From contig JAHCLO010000002.1 of the NCBI GenBank assembly GCA_026125285.1, forward strand, positions 86,440-150,439: DNA of 64,000 nt, in the 5' to 3' direction. Source of the stretch: Verrucomicrobiia bacterium (GTDB taxonomy: Bacteria > Verrucomicrobiota > Verrucomicrobiia > Limisphaerales > JADLHS01). A program made the translations under genes and the position numbers. Below the pieces are notes generated by a model. The model did not search any database, was not told the origin of the DNA, and saw only the letters and a list, made by a program, of their open reading frames with translations. Shown piece after piece: positions 33,529 to 43,600 of the stretch; the stretch's first letter is position 1; the number at the start of each line of letters is the position of its first letter.

Positions 33529-34359
33529 ATGTCCGCTTCAAGTATAAGAGCCGTTGCCAAGATTCGAAGACTATCGGCCCTGCGTCCTACGCTGGGGCTG
33601 GTGCTCGGTAGCGGCTTTGGTCACGCCTTGACGGATCTGGAGGTGGCCGCGAGGATTTCCTACTCACGATTACCAGGCTTCCCGCCGGTCGGCGTAAGCG
33701 GTCACGCTGGCGAACTTTTCCTCGGTCATCTCGCCGGTACGCCGGTGGTGGTCTTGAGTGGGCGGGCGCATTTCTACGAGGGCCACGACATGGACGGCGT
33801 GACTCACGCAGTCCGCACGCTCGCCGCGCTGGGCGTGCGTGACTTGCTGCTCACCAACGCCGCTGGTGGAATCAACCGCCGCTTTCGCGCGGGCGATTTC
33901 ATGGTGTTGACCGACCATATTAATTTCATGGGGGTGAACCCACTGCGAGGTCCAAACCCGGCGGGACTGCCCCGCTTTGTGGACATGACGCGGGTTTACG
34001 ATCCTGACCTGAGCGCGCTGCTGCATCGCGCTGGGCGCGCCAGCGGCTTCAAGTTGCGACGCGGGGTCTATCTGGCGGTGAGTGGGCCAAGTTACGAAAC
34101 GCCGGCGGAGATTCGGGCCTTTGCGCGTTTGGGCGCGGATGCGGTTGGCATGAGCACAGTGCCGGAGGCGGTCGTGGCGCGGCAATGCGGCTTGCGCGTG
34201 GCGGCGTTGTCCTGCATTACGAATCTGGCGGCAGGCATCAGCGGGAGCGCATTGTCGCACACGGAAGTGCTCGCGGCTGGGAATCGGGTGAAACTCGTGG
34301 CGGCGAGGCTGCTGCGAGAGTTCGCGCAATTATATGGGCAACCAGCAAACCACCGATAA
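33529..34359 (+). CDS. punA: Purine nucleoside phosphorylase, class I trimeric type
   Basis: A 276-residue enzyme of the PNP/MTAP trimeric class. Motifs are LGLVLGSGFGHALTDLE (phosphate site), VVLSGRAHFYEGHDM, LLTNAAGGINRRFRAGDFMV, SGPSYETPAEIRAF, VGMSTVPEAVVARQCG (base-binding Glu region) and SCITNLAAG (the Asn that contacts the purine). It phosphorolyses inosine and guanosine to base plus ribose-1-phosphate. ATG at 33529 was chosen; the longer frame to 33409 has no family-like residues. The cytidine deaminase gene overlaps its end by 26 bases, forming a nucleoside-salvage pair. Confidence 0.93.
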   Translation: MSASSIRAVAKIRRLSALRPTLGLVLGSGFGHALTDLEVAARISYSRLPGFPPVGVSGHAGELFLGHLAGTPVVVLSGRAHFYEGHDMDGVTHAVRTLAALGVRDLLLTNAAGGINRRFRAGDFMVLTDHINFMGVNPLRGPNPAGLPRFVDMTRVYDPDLSALLHRAGRASGFKLRRGVYLAVSGPSYETPAEIRAFARLGADAVGMSTVPEAVVARQCGLRVAALSCITNLAAGISGSALSHTEVLAAGNRVKLVAARLLREFAQLYGQPANHR

Positions 34360-34756
34360 ACTCCGTCTGGTGCGAGCGGCGGCACTGGCGCGCAAACGCG
34401 CCGTGACCCCGTACTCCAAGTTCAAGGTGGGCGCGGCGCTGATGGCGAAGTCCGGCGGCGTCACCACCGGCGCCAACGTGGAAAGCGCAAGCTACGGACT
34501 GACGTGCTGCGCCGAGCGCGTGGCGCTGTTCAAGGCGTTGACGAGTGGCCGGCGGGAGTTTGTTGCCATTGCTGTGGTGGCCCGGGTCTCTCATGGTCCT
34601 ATGCCCTGCGGCGCTTGCCGGCAACTGTTGGCGGAGTACGCGCCGCGCGCCAAGGTTTGGGTGGCGGACAGTCGTGCGTTGCGTGACATCCGGGAATTTC
34701 GCGTCGCGGAGTTGTTGCCCGCGGCATTTCTGGAAGTGCCGCCAGATTGGGATTGA
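34334..34756 (+). CDS. cdd: Cytidine deaminase
   Basis: A 140-residue enzyme of the homotetrameric type. AVTPYSKFKVGAALMAKSGG, then NVESASYGLTCCAERVALF gives the catalytic CAE motif, and GPMPCGACRQLLAEYAP gives the PCxxC zinc ligands. It deaminates cytidine and deoxycytidine to uridine forms. It overlaps the purine nucleoside phosphorylase gene by 26 bases, so translation is coupled. Both serve nucleoside salvage. Full length, no anomalies. Confidence 0.95.
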   Translation: MGNQQTTDKLRLVRAAALARKRAVTPYSKFKVGAALMAKSGGVTTGANVESASYGLTCCAERVALFKALTSGRREFVAIAVVARVSHGPMPCGACRQLLAEYAPRAKVWVADSRALRDIREFRVAELLPAAFLEVPPDWD

Positions 34757-34810
34757 GAAACGGTGGTTGATTCGTAGGCTTTATAGGATGAGGAAGTCTG
34801 GTGGTTGATC

Positions 34811-36316
34811 ATGAAATCTGAGGTCGCATTTGTGCTGGAGAACGCCAACTGGCCGGCGCTGTTGGTGGATGGCGCCAGCACGATTCTGCGCGCGAACCTG
34901 GCCGCCGTGAGGACCTTCGGGCTGACGCTCGAGGGCGCGTTTCCGCTGCTTTCGGCGGTGTGGTCGCCGGAAAACGGCGTGACCGCCGAGCAGTTCCTCT
35001 CCCAATGGGAACGCGCTCCCTCCGCCACCATGCGCTTGAAGTTCCAGACCAAAGGTGGCGGGGTGGCTACTTACACAACGGCTCTTTGCGCTCTCACCAA
35101 GGACACGGAGAAGTATTTCATCCTCCAAATGTTGCCTGAGCCGGCGCGGGGACCGGATGCCAAGGCAGTCGGCGCGGAGGCCATCGCCCACAAACAGAAA
35201 CTGGACTGCGCCTTGCAGTTGGCGCGGTCGGTGGCGCTGGATTTCAACAACGCGCTGACGAGCATTCTCGGTTACACGTCGCTGATTTTAAGTAAGGTCG
35301 AACCGGATCATCCCTGGCGCCGGGCGTTGTTGGAAGTGGAGAAAGCCGCGGGCAAGGCGGCGGAAATAGCCAATGACCTGGCGGGTTTCAGCCGGCAGGA
35401 ACGCGATACGCGGTCCCAAAACTCCGGCAATTTGAACGCGGTGCTCCGTCGCTGCGTGGAGACTTTGCAGAGTACCTCGGCAGCCACGGTGCAATGGCGG
35501 TTGCACCTTGAGCGCCGGTTGTTCACGGTTCGCTTTGACGAGGCCAAAATGCAACAGGCTTTCTTGAAGATTCTGGAGAATGCTGTCGAGGCCTTGAAAT
35601 CGGAAGGCAGCATCACGATCCACACCCGCAATGTGGAACTGGCGGAGGCGGGGCACGACCGCAACCTCAAGCTGGTGGCGGGCACCTATGTCTGCGCTGA
35701 GATTGCCGATAACGGCTGCGGCATTGAGCTGGAATTGTTGTCACGGATTTTCGAGCCGTTCTTCACCACCAAGTCGCCGCCGCATCGCGGGCTGGGTCTG
35801 GCGTGGGTTTATGGCATTGTGACGAATCACGGCGGCGGCGTCGCAGTGTCCAGTCAACCCGGAGCGGGCGCTGCGGTGCGCGTTTATTTGCCGGCCGAGA
35901 AGGCCGTGGTCCGTGACAATACCGAGTTCATTCACAACCTGACAGGCAACCAGACGATCTTGTTGGTGGACGATGAAGAGTTGCTGCTGACGATGGGAGA
36001 GACGGTTCTCACGGGATACGGTTACACGGTACTGACCGCCAACAGTGGACGCGCCGCCCTGGATCTGCTCGCCCAAACCGACAAACCCGTTGACTTGTTG
36101 ATCACGGATCTGGTCATGCCGCTGATGAGCGGACGGGAATTAGTGGAGCAGGTCGGCCAGATTTCACCCACAACCCGCATCTTGTGTATGAGCGGTTATG
36201 TTTGGCCGCCCCGCCAGAATGAATTGACGGCTTATCTCCAGAAGCCTTTCACCAGCCAGGAGCTGTTGATGAAGGTCAAAGAAGTCCTTACCCCGCCCAC
36301 AACAATGGTTGACTGA
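34811..36316 (+). CDS. Hybrid histidine kinase-like protein lacking the phospho-acceptor His
   Basis: A 501-residue soluble protein. A PAS-like N-terminal domain (LENANWPALLVDGASTILRA) is followed by a HisKA-like helix, an HATPase_c domain (ILENAVEAL N-box, EIADNGCGI, IFEPFFTTK, HRGLGLAWVYGIV) and a receiver domain (TILLVDDEELLL, LLITDLVMPLMSG with Asp433, YLQKPF). The H-box reads SVALDFNNALTSILGY, where the family normally has AHDFNN; the His is replaced by Leu at residue 143. So the ATP-binding and receiver parts look intact but autophosphorylation on His should not be possible. ATG at 34811 is preferred over the TTG at 34805. The protein could be a pseudo-kinase acting as a phosphatase or receiver scaffold. 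Confidence 0.85.
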   Translation: MKSEVAFVLENANWPALLVDGASTILRANLAAVRTFGLTLEGAFPLLSAVWSPENGVTAEQFLSQWERAPSATMRLKFQTKGGGVATYTTALCALTKDTEKYFILQMLPEPARGPDAKAVGAEAIAHKQKLDCALQLARSVALDFNNALTSILGYTSLILSKVEPDHPWRRALLEVEKAAGKAAEIANDLAGFSRQERDTRSQNSGNLNAVLRRCVETLQSTSAATVQWRLHLERRLFTVRFDEAKMQQAFLKILENAVEALKSEGSITIHTRNVELAEAGHDRNLKLVAGTYVCAEIADNGCGIELELLSRIFEPFFTTKSPPHRGLGLAWVYGIVTNHGGGVAVSSQPGAGAAVRVYLPAEKAVVRDNTEFIHNLTGNQTILLVDDEELLLTMGETVLTGYGYTVLTANSGRAALDLLAQTDKPVDLLITDLVMPLMSGRELVEQVGQISPTTRILCMSGYVWPPRQNELTAYLQKPFTSQELLMKVKEVLTPPTTMVD

Positions 36317-36343
36317 CCGGCGGCTTTTCTATTCAATTCACTT

Positions 36344-37240
36344 ATGCAAATCGAGAGTCTGAAAGTCTTCTGCGATCTCGCTGAAACCGAGAGTTTCACC
36401 AAGGCCGCCCAAATCAACGGCGTCACGCAATCCGCCGTCAGCCAACAAATCAGTTCTCTGGAGCGCCAGTTCAAATCGCTGCTCATTGAACGGAGCAAAA
36501 AGAAGTTCCGGCTCACGCGCGAGGGTCAGGTGCTGTACGATTACAGCAAGCAGATTATCCAAACTTACGAGGCGCTGCACAGCAAGCTCATGGAGATCAA
36601 GGACATCATCTCCGGCACCATTCGTGTGGCTACCATCTACAGCATTGGCCTGCATGATCTGCCGCCATACATCAAGCGCTACCTCAAGGCATATCCCACC
36701 GTCCATGTCCACGTGGAATATCGGCGGTCCAACCAGGTGTACGAGGAAGTGCTGGGCAACGTGGTGGACCTTGGGCTGGTCGCCTACCCGGTCAAGGATG
36801 CCAAGCTCGAGATCGTGGCGTTGCGCAAGGACCCGCTCGCGCTCATCTGCCATCCGCAACATCCGTTTGCGAAGCTGAAGGGTATCAAGCTCAAGCACCT
36901 TGCCGGCCAGAAATTCATCGGCTTTGAGCCGGACATTCCCACCCGGCGCGCGCTTGATCGCATTCTCAAGGATCACAGCGTGGAAGTGAACAACGTCATG
37001 GAATTCGACAACATCGAAACCGTGAAGCGCGCCGTGGAGATTGACGCCGGGATTTCCATTGTGCCGTTGGCCACGGTCCTCCAGGAAGTCTCCAAGCAAA
37101 CGCTCGCGGCGGTGAACATTGACGATGCCGACTTTTTCCGGCCCCTTGCCGTCATCTACAAGAAGAACAAAGTGCTCTCGCCCGCCATGCGGCAATTCAT
37201 CAGCATTCTCAAGGAAAGCAGCGCCAAAGAAGGCCGGTGA
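36344..37240 (+). CDS. LysR-family transcriptional regulator
   Basis: A 298-residue regulator. The N-terminal winged HTH is standard (MQIESLKVFCDLAETESFTK, AAQINGVTQSAVSQQISSLE, LFKSLLIERSKKKFRLTREG with small variation). The periplasmic-binding-like effector domain follows (GTIRVATIYSIGLHDLPPYI, EVLGNVVDLGLVAYPVK, ICHPQHPFAKLKG, FIGFEPDIPTRRALDRIL). The target is unknown, as no divergent partner gene lies beside it; it follows the hybrid kinase-like gene by 27 bases on the same strand. The wording of the effector domain is closest to CysB/CbbR-like members by eye, which is a weak inference. Confidence 0.9.
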   Translation: MQIESLKVFCDLAETESFTKAAQINGVTQSAVSQQISSLERQFKSLLIERSKKKFRLTREGQVLYDYSKQIIQTYEALHSKLMEIKDIISGTIRVATIYSIGLHDLPPYIKRYLKAYPTVHVHVEYRRSNQVYEEVLGNVVDLGLVAYPVKDAKLEIVALRKDPLALICHPQHPFAKLKGIKLKHLAGQKFIGFEPDIPTRRALDRILKDHSVEVNNVMEFDNIETVKRAVEIDAGISIVPLATVLQEVSKQTLAAVNIDDADFFRPLAVIYKKNKVLSPAMRQFISILKESSAKEGR

Positions 37241-37241
37241 A

Positions 37242-37276
37242 GTGAACGTCGCGAGGAAACGCGACATGGCGTTCAC
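37242..37276 (+). other. Hairpin directly after the LysR stop codon
   Basis: GTGAACG/CGTTCAC outer and TCGCG/CGCGA inner stems surround AGGAAA. There is no T-tract behind it. It may protect the mRNA 3' end ahead of the terminator at 37322. Confidence 0.4.
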
Positions 37277-37321
37277 GGGGTGCCCAGCGAAGTTTTGCTG
37301 CGGCAAACCCGCAGCCGGCGC

Positions 37322-37361
37322 CGGCGGACGGAGGCCCTCGTCCGCCGCGTGTCACTTTTTT
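37322..37361 (+). terminator. Rho-independent terminator of the LysR gene
   Basis: CGGCGGACG and CGTCCGCCG form a perfect 9-base GC-rich stem with an 8-base loop. A run of six T at 37356-37361 follows shortly after. Confidence 0.65.
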
Positions 37362-37449
37362 GCGGTTGTCGGGGAGCAAATCCGCACGGCTCTCGTCCAA
37401 CGGTGGTGTGAACGTAATGGCCGGAGAAAATTTCCGGCGTGGCACCACC

Positions 37450-38595
37450 ATGAAAACAAATGCAGTCAAACTCCTGGCCGGCAGTCTGGCGGCCCTTGCC
37501 GTAACGGCTTTCGGCGAATTGAAGCCCAAGGCCGCGGAGGCCTCGGGCAAACCGGCCAAACCCCGCATCGAAGTTTGTTTCGTGCTCGACACCACCGGTT
37601 CAATGTCCGGCCTCCTCGAAGGCGCGAAACAGAAGATCTGGTCTATTGCCAATGAAATGGTCAGTGCCCGACCCACCCCTGAAATCCGCGTGGGCCTGGT
37701 GGCTTATCGCGACCGCGGTGATGCCTACGTTGTCAAGACGTTCGACCTGAGCCGGGATATTGACGCGGTGTACGCCAATCTGCGTGGTTTCAGCGCCGGC
37801 GGCGGCGGCGACACACCCGAGTCCGTCAACGAAGCCCTCTACCAAGCGGTTCACAAAATGGACTGGAGCCAGGATCGCAGCGTGCTGAAGATCATCTTTC
37901 TGGTCGGCGATGCGCCACCTCACATGGCCTACAGCGGGCCCAAGTACCCCGAAATCTGCCAGGCTGCGATGAAGAGAGATTTGATCATCAACACTGTCCA
38001 GTGTGGCAGCTTGGCGGAGACGACTCCGATCTGGAAGGAGATCGCGCAGTTGGGCGAAGGCAGCTATGTCGCCATCGCGCCATCCGGCGGCATGGTGGCC
38101 ATCGCTACGCCCATGGACGCGGAACTGGCGGAGCTGAATCGCAAACTCGGCCGGACAATTGTTGCCTATGGCAGCGACGCAGCGCGGCGGTCCGTGGCCG
38201 CCAAACAACTGGCGGCCGAAGCCGCGCCGGCCGCGGTGTCGGCGGATCGCCTGACGTTCAACGCTCGTTACGGGGTGGCGGTCCAAGGCGAAGGCGAGTT
38301 GCTCGATTCCCTGGCGAGCGGCAAGCTCCAAATGTCCGAGCTCCAGAAGGAGCAACTTCCCGCCGACTGGCAGAAACTCAGCAAGGCGGAACTGGCGGCC
38401 AAAATCGCGAAGCAACAAGCGGAGCGCCGCGAATTGCAGGCCCAGATTCTGAAACTCAGTCAGGCCCGCGACGCATTTCTGGTCAAAGAGCGACAACGAC
38501 TCGCTGCGGCGGGCCAGGGCGATTCCTTCGATGCGAAAGTGTCGCAAGCCATCCGCGCGCAGGCCGCCCGCAAGAACATTGAGTACGGCAAATGA
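37450..38595 (+). CDS. Secreted von Willebrand factor A-domain protein
   Basis: A 381-residue exported protein: signal peptide (VKLLAGSLAALAVTAFG), then a VWA domain with an intact MIDAS motif (EVCFVLDTTGSMSGLLEGAK, then FSAGGGGDTPESVNEALYQA and VLKIIFLVGDAPPHM). The region after residue ~270 is helical and highly charged (LSKAELAAKIAKQQAERREL, then QILKLSQARDAFLVKERQRL), a likely coiled coil. VWA domains bind metal and mediate protein-protein contacts. ATG at 37450 begins the signal peptide; the frame to 37360 is not family-like. It precedes the serpin gene by 38 bases, so the two may form an operon. Confidence 0.85.
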   Translation: MKTNAVKLLAGSLAALAVTAFGELKPKAAEASGKPAKPRIEVCFVLDTTGSMSGLLEGAKQKIWSIANEMVSARPTPEIRVGLVAYRDRGDAYVVKTFDLSRDIDAVYANLRGFSAGGGGDTPESVNEALYQAVHKMDWSQDRSVLKIIFLVGDAPPHMAYSGPKYPEICQAAMKRDLIINTVQCGSLAETTPIWKEIAQLGEGSYVAIAPSGGMVAIATPMDAELAELNRKLGRTIVAYGSDAARRSVAAKQLAAEAAPAAVSADRLTFNARYGVAVQGEGELLDSLASGKLQMSELQKEQLPADWQKLSKAELAAKIAKQQAERRELQAQILKLSQARDAFLVKERQRLAAAGQGDSFDAKVSQAIRAQAARKNIEYGK

Positions 38596-38632
38596 ATTGC
38601 AGCGTTGTCTCGCCGCCTCCAAAAGTCACCCA

Positions 38633-39916
38633 ATGAAAACATCCATGAAAGAAACCATTTACCATTTGAATCCCTCTGTTGTGAAGTCACGCAACAGGAA
38701 GTGGCGTATGATCACTACTCTTGGCGTCCTCGCGACTATCATGACCGCCAAACCTTCCGACAATGATGAAGCGATTGCACTGAAGCATCTTGCTGCTGGC
38801 AACACCGCCTTCGCCCTGGATCTTTACCAGCAACTCAAGGTCTCGGAAGGAAACCTGTTCTTCTCGCCTCACAGCCTGTCCGCCGCTCTCGCGATGACTT
38901 ACACCGGAGCGCGCGGCCGGACCGAGAAGGAAATGGCCCAGACCCTGCGTTTCCAACTTCCGCCCGCGAAGCTGCCGGAAGCTTTTGGCGCATTGGATCG
39001 GCGGCTGACGAAAATTGCCGGCGAGAAACAGGTCGCATTGAACGTGGCCAACTCCTTGTGGGCGCAGACCGATTACCGCTTCACCGCATCGTTTCTCGAC
39101 CTCAACCGTCGTCACTTCGGTGCGGAGGTTGCGCTTGTGGATTTTGCGCGCCACACGGAAGCCACGCGGAAACGGATCAATTCTTGGGTGGCCGAAAAGA
39201 CCGCCGATAAGATCACGGAACTTCTAGCGCCGGGAGTGCTGTCTCCCAGGACGCAACTCGTGCTCGGCAATGCCATCTATTTCAAAGGCGACTGGGCCCG
39301 GCAATTCGATCCCAGCGCCACCAAGCAAGGAGATTTTTATGCCACGCCTGAGCGAACTGTGACGGTGCCGCTAATGTATCAAAGCCTGAATCTCAAAGGC
39401 CGGGAGTTGAAGGACGGCCTCAGCGTGTTTGAGTTGCCATATCAGGGCGGAGACCTGTCCATGATTGTGCTATTACCCACGGCGAAGGATGGGCTGGGCG
39501 TACTGGAAGATCGTTTGACGCAGGAGAACCTGGATCGCTGGCTGGCCGAACTTGAACGGACGCGCGAGGTGAAAGCGCAGGTGTATCTGCCGCGTTTCAA
39601 AATGTCCTCCCGGTTTGCCCTGGAGAAAACTCTCGCCGAAATGGGGATGGCCTCGGCGTTTGGCGCTGGGGCAGATTTCTCCGGGATGACCGGCCAGCGC
39701 GACCTGTTTATCTCGGCAGTCGCTCACGAGGCTGTGGTGGAAGTGAATGAGCAGGGCACGGAAGCCGCAGCGGCTACCGCGGTGGTCATGGAACGCACCA
39801 GCATTTCGCCCCTGCAGGTATTCCGCGCCGATCATCCATTTCTCTTTCTGATTCGGGAAAATCAGACTGGCAGCGTGCTGTTCCTCGGTCGTGTCTTGGA
39901 CCCAACCAAGTCATGA
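38633..39916 (+). CDS. Serpin-family protease inhibitor
   Basis: A 427-residue serpin with an N-terminal export-like segment (MITTLGVLATIMTA). The serpin fold signatures are clear: NLFFSPHSLSAALAMTYTGA, NVANSLWAQTDYRF, LVLGNAIYFKGDWARQFDP, VYLPRFKMSSRFALEKTLAE, and the breach/hinge VEVNEQGTEAAAATAVVMER leading to HPFLFLIRENQTGSVLFLGR. The hinge (EQGTEAAAATA) has the small residues needed for loop insertion, so it should be an inhibitory serpin. Counting from the hinge Glu as P17 puts Thr at P1 and Arg at P2; the target class cannot be told. ATG at 38633 is preferred to the longer frame. It probably guards the cell surface against host or environmental proteases. Confidence 0.93.
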   Translation: MKTSMKETIYHLNPSVVKSRNRKWRMITTLGVLATIMTAKPSDNDEAIALKHLAAGNTAFALDLYQQLKVSEGNLFFSPHSLSAALAMTYTGARGRTEKEMAQTLRFQLPPAKLPEAFGALDRRLTKIAGEKQVALNVANSLWAQTDYRFTASFLDLNRRHFGAEVALVDFARHTEATRKRINSWVAEKTADKITELLAPGVLSPRTQLVLGNAIYFKGDWARQFDPSATKQGDFYATPERTVTVPLMYQSLNLKGRELKDGLSVFELPYQGGDLSMIVLLPTAKDGLGVLEDRLTQENLDRWLAELERTREVKAQVYLPRFKMSSRFALEKTLAEMGMASAFGAGADFSGMTGQRDLFISAVAHEAVVEVNEQGTEAAAATAVVMERTSISPLQVFRADHPFLFLIRENQTGSVLFLGRVLDPTKS

Positions 39917-40028
39917 AGCAAGCCCCGGTGCAACCTGGACTTGAAGAATCTGCTGGTTGAGGCGAGCTTTCCGCACTGCCGAACCACGCGCGCGAATGTG
40001 CGGGCCGCAGGACCTAAAAAGAGACTCT

Positions 40029-40478
40029 ATGGCTATCAAGACTCCTGATTTGACCAAACAACCTCCGCGCAGCGCACGCGTGCGGCTCGGCGGTTACGTG
40101 ATCCTCCCGCGCATGCTCGACAAGGGCCGCGCGTCACTGGCCGGCAAGAATGGCGAGTACAACTACGCCTGTCCCATGGACCAACGTTTCCTGGATTACG
40201 CCGGCATTGATGCCAAGGCGCTCAAAAAGCAACTCGCCGCCGGCAAGAGCGACAGCGACATCCTCGACTGGGTCAACGCCCATGCCAAACCCAGGCGCAC
40301 CGCTTCTGAAATTGCGGCGTGGTCCGCGTGGCAGGAACTGCGTGCTCCCGACAGTCCGGAGGGGCGCGCCTTCTTCAACGACGTTCACTCCCAGGTGGCA
40401 CCCCAGCGCACGGACATCGTCACCTGGTTTGACCTGCTCGACTTGGACGACTTCGTAAGCTTTGGCGGGAAGCCCTGA
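40029..40478 (+). CDS. DUF5069 protein
   Basis: A 149-residue protein beginning MAIKTPDLTKQPPRSARVRL. The family signature follows: GGYVILPRMLDKGRASLAGK, YNYACPMDQRFLDYAGID, SDSDILDWVNAHAKPRR, AFFNDVHSQVAPQRTDIVTW and FDLLDLDDFVSF. DUF5069 proteins are small, soluble and widespread in Verrucomicrobiota; their function is unknown. ATG at 40029 is chosen over the frame opening at 39957 because the family starts there. It is a single gene convergent with the giant minus-strand gene that ends at 40602. Confidence 0.88.
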   Translation: MAIKTPDLTKQPPRSARVRLGGYVILPRMLDKGRASLAGKNGEYNYACPMDQRFLDYAGIDAKALKKQLAAGKSDSDILDWVNAHAKPRRTASEIAAWSAWQELRAPDSPEGRAFFNDVHSQVAPQRTDIVTWFDLLDLDDFVSFGGKP

Positions 40479-40601
40479 CGAAATCCACGCGATTGGAAGA
40501 CTGGTTTGTTCGCTTGCGATTCCCGGTTCGGAGGGTTGATCGCGGCCCCAGCCACCGTGGCCCAAGTACCGCAGTGGTTCACTACGACGGGCACGACTCG
40601 T

Positions 40602-43600
40602 TCAATACACCAGCACCCGGTAGAACACCGGCGTTTCCTCCGGTGGCGCGCGCCCGTCAATCACGGTGAAATCGTCTCCGGTTCCTTGGATGTCGGTCTG
40701 GAGAATCTGCCAGGTGACGAGGTCTTCGGAAGTTTCAAGCTGGTAGAGACGGTTCAATGACGTGGTAAAGGTGATCTCGTACCAGCCGGAGGTTTCTGAC
40801 CTCACCAAGCTGCGCACCAGAAAGGTGGAAGCGGCCTCGCGCGGGTTGGTGTTGGCGCGGTATTCCTGCCAGGTCAACAAGCCATCGCCATCCGGATCGC
40901 TCAATTCGGCGTTGACGAAGTCGTTCGTGAATCCATTCGCCATCAGCCAGGGCACGGGGGTGCCATAGGGTAGCGCTGGATAAACAGTGGTGAATTCATC
41001 GGTGTTTTCGATGATGAAGCTCTGACCGCCGGTGGTGGCGTAAATGTCGTTGTCCATTTCCAGCAGGCTGAACGCAATGGCGGCATTCGTCAGGTCGCGG
41101 AACGTGAATTGAATCAAGTTTCCGAGCGTGGCAAAGGGCAGGCTGTTGGTCAGGCTTTGGGGAAATGGACTGGCGATTTCCAACCATTTGCCGCCCTCAC
41201 CATCATCAGTCTCGGTCAAGGTCCAACCTTCCAGTAGCTCTCCCGGCGCCGTGGACATCAAAGTGGGCGTGCAGGGGTAGTTCGCCCGGTAATGCAGCCG
41301 GATTTGGCGGATGTGCCGGGGCATGTAGGCCGCGCGCAGATTAACGGCCGTCGGCTGCAACTGCGCCTCGGACACCAATCGTAGCGCGCCGCGCGTCACG
41401 TCGCCGACGTGATCGCTTGGCACATAGGTCGCAATAATGATGTTGGTGATGTAAAAGTAATTGGTCGTGGGCGGATCCGTGGTGTCGTCCACCTCGAACG
41501 GATTGTCTGGATCGAGATAAACTGGATTGGTGGGGGAGTAGGCGTCGTAGCCTTGGTAGCTGATTTGGAAGGACGGCATGAACGGCGTATCCGACCGCTT
41601 CAATGTGGCCCATCGAAGTAGATACTGACCGTTCACATCCTTGCCAATTTGTGCGAATTCCGCCGCGAGGTCGGCGGCGTTCGTGGCGGTGTAGTAACGC
41701 CCCATGGTTTGGGTGGTGATGTCCAGCAAGGGCGTGGGATCAAGTTCCGCGCCGAAGCCGACACAATAAATCTTCACGCCATTGGCCAGAGCCGCGTCAA
41801 TGACGTCCTGCGCCGAACTGACACTGGATTCGTCACGCCCGTCGGAAACGAAAATGACGTAATGCTGCTCGTCGCGGTTGGAAGCGCCCAAGCCGGTAAT
41901 GGCAGCCATCAACGTGTCCCAGCAGCGCGAGCCGGCGGGGAAATCCTGGACGTAATCCTCCCAAATGCGATCAATGGCTTCATTCAGCAGGAGCTTGTCG
42001 GTGGTCAGCCCCGCGACCAACTGCGGTTCAACATCCTCGCGATGAAATTCGTAAACGCCGATCTGCGCTGCCGCCGATTGTTGGTTCACGAAATCTTTCG
42101 CGCCCCGAACCATGCCGTCCACCGCGTCGGAGATGCCGTCGTCGTTGCTGTCGCCATTGGTCAGGGAAGCCATACTGTCGGTGAAATCCAACACCAGGAA
42201 CGCCTTGAGCAGTTTGGCATCGGCGCGTTGCAGGATGATCGCGGTTTCCGTGGGGCTGATGGATTGCTCATCCTCCATGCACACAACCGTCAGCCAGCTA
42301 GGCGGCACCACCACCGCCCGGCCCTCGGCGGGATCATCTGTGTCGCGCAAGGAGAACTCGAAATCGAGGAGATACGGCGAAGAATAATCGTAGGTCACGT
42401 CGGCAATGGCCAAACCGTTGACCGTGCCATTGGTGAAACTCAAATGCAGATTGGTGCTGCCGGTGCCCCACTCGTTGCTGGCGGTTATGATCGCGTCGAA
42501 CTCGCCGGCATAAACCGAGCGTCCGGAAAGCAACCCGGTGACGGGATCCACGGTCAAACCCAGTGGCAGATTCTGTCCGCCAAACGCGGTCGGCGATTCC
42601 GTGGCAGTGATTTGATAACTGAAGTTCACCTCTTCCACACCCGAGGCGGACAACGCACTGGTGATGACGGGCACGGAGGAAGTGAACGTGAGGGTCAAAC
42701 TGGCTGTGGCCATGGCGCATAGATTGGTGGCACTCAACAGCACCTCGAAGGTGCCATTTTCGAAGGGAATTCCCTGGATCTCGCCGGTCAGTATGTCCAC
42801 GCCCAATCCAGCGGGCAGCCCCTCGGCGTTGAACGATGAGGGATTGTGCAAGCCGGTGATCGTGTAGTTGAACGCGACCCCCTGCTTGCCGCTGGCGAGC
42901 AGAGGGCTGGTGATTTGTGGCGGCTCACCCACGACCGTCAAGGTGGCTACGCGGCTGGTGATTGAACCATTCATGTTGGTGATCATCACCCAGTAGTTGC
43001 CGGCCTGATCAAGCGTTACGTTGTTCAACGTCAACACGGCGTTGGTGGCGTCTTCAATCGGGGCATCCTCGAAGTGCCATTGATAATGCAGCGTTGGCCA
43101 GCCGCGGGCGTCCACCTGAAACGTCGCGGGCGTATTGCAGAACGGACTCAAATCCGCCGGCTGTTCGACGAAGAAGGGGCGTTGCCACCAAGGAGGCAAC
43201 ACCGCCGGGCCGCTGATCACGGAGCCCATGGCATTGCTCACAATCACAGAATACACTCCGGCATCGGCGGGCTGCACGTTGGTCACCAGCAGAATCGAAT
43301 CTGTCGCGCCAACGATGTCTTCACCGTCGAGTTGCCATTGGTAGCTAAATGGTTGCTGACCGGCGGCCATTACTTGGAAGCGTGCGGTCTGCGTCTCGTC
43401 GTTGTAATGACCGACCGGCTGCACCGTGATCACCGGCGCGCCGTCGCCCAGGACGGCCAGGCTGTGATAGCGCCCACCAGCAAAGTTGAACACGTTGGAA
43501 ATGCCCCCCGGCACGATGTGCTGGTTGTAAGTTGGATCGCCCCAGGCGAAAAGCCGCCCATCGCTTCGCAGGGCCAGCGAGTGAAACGCACCGGCGGCAA

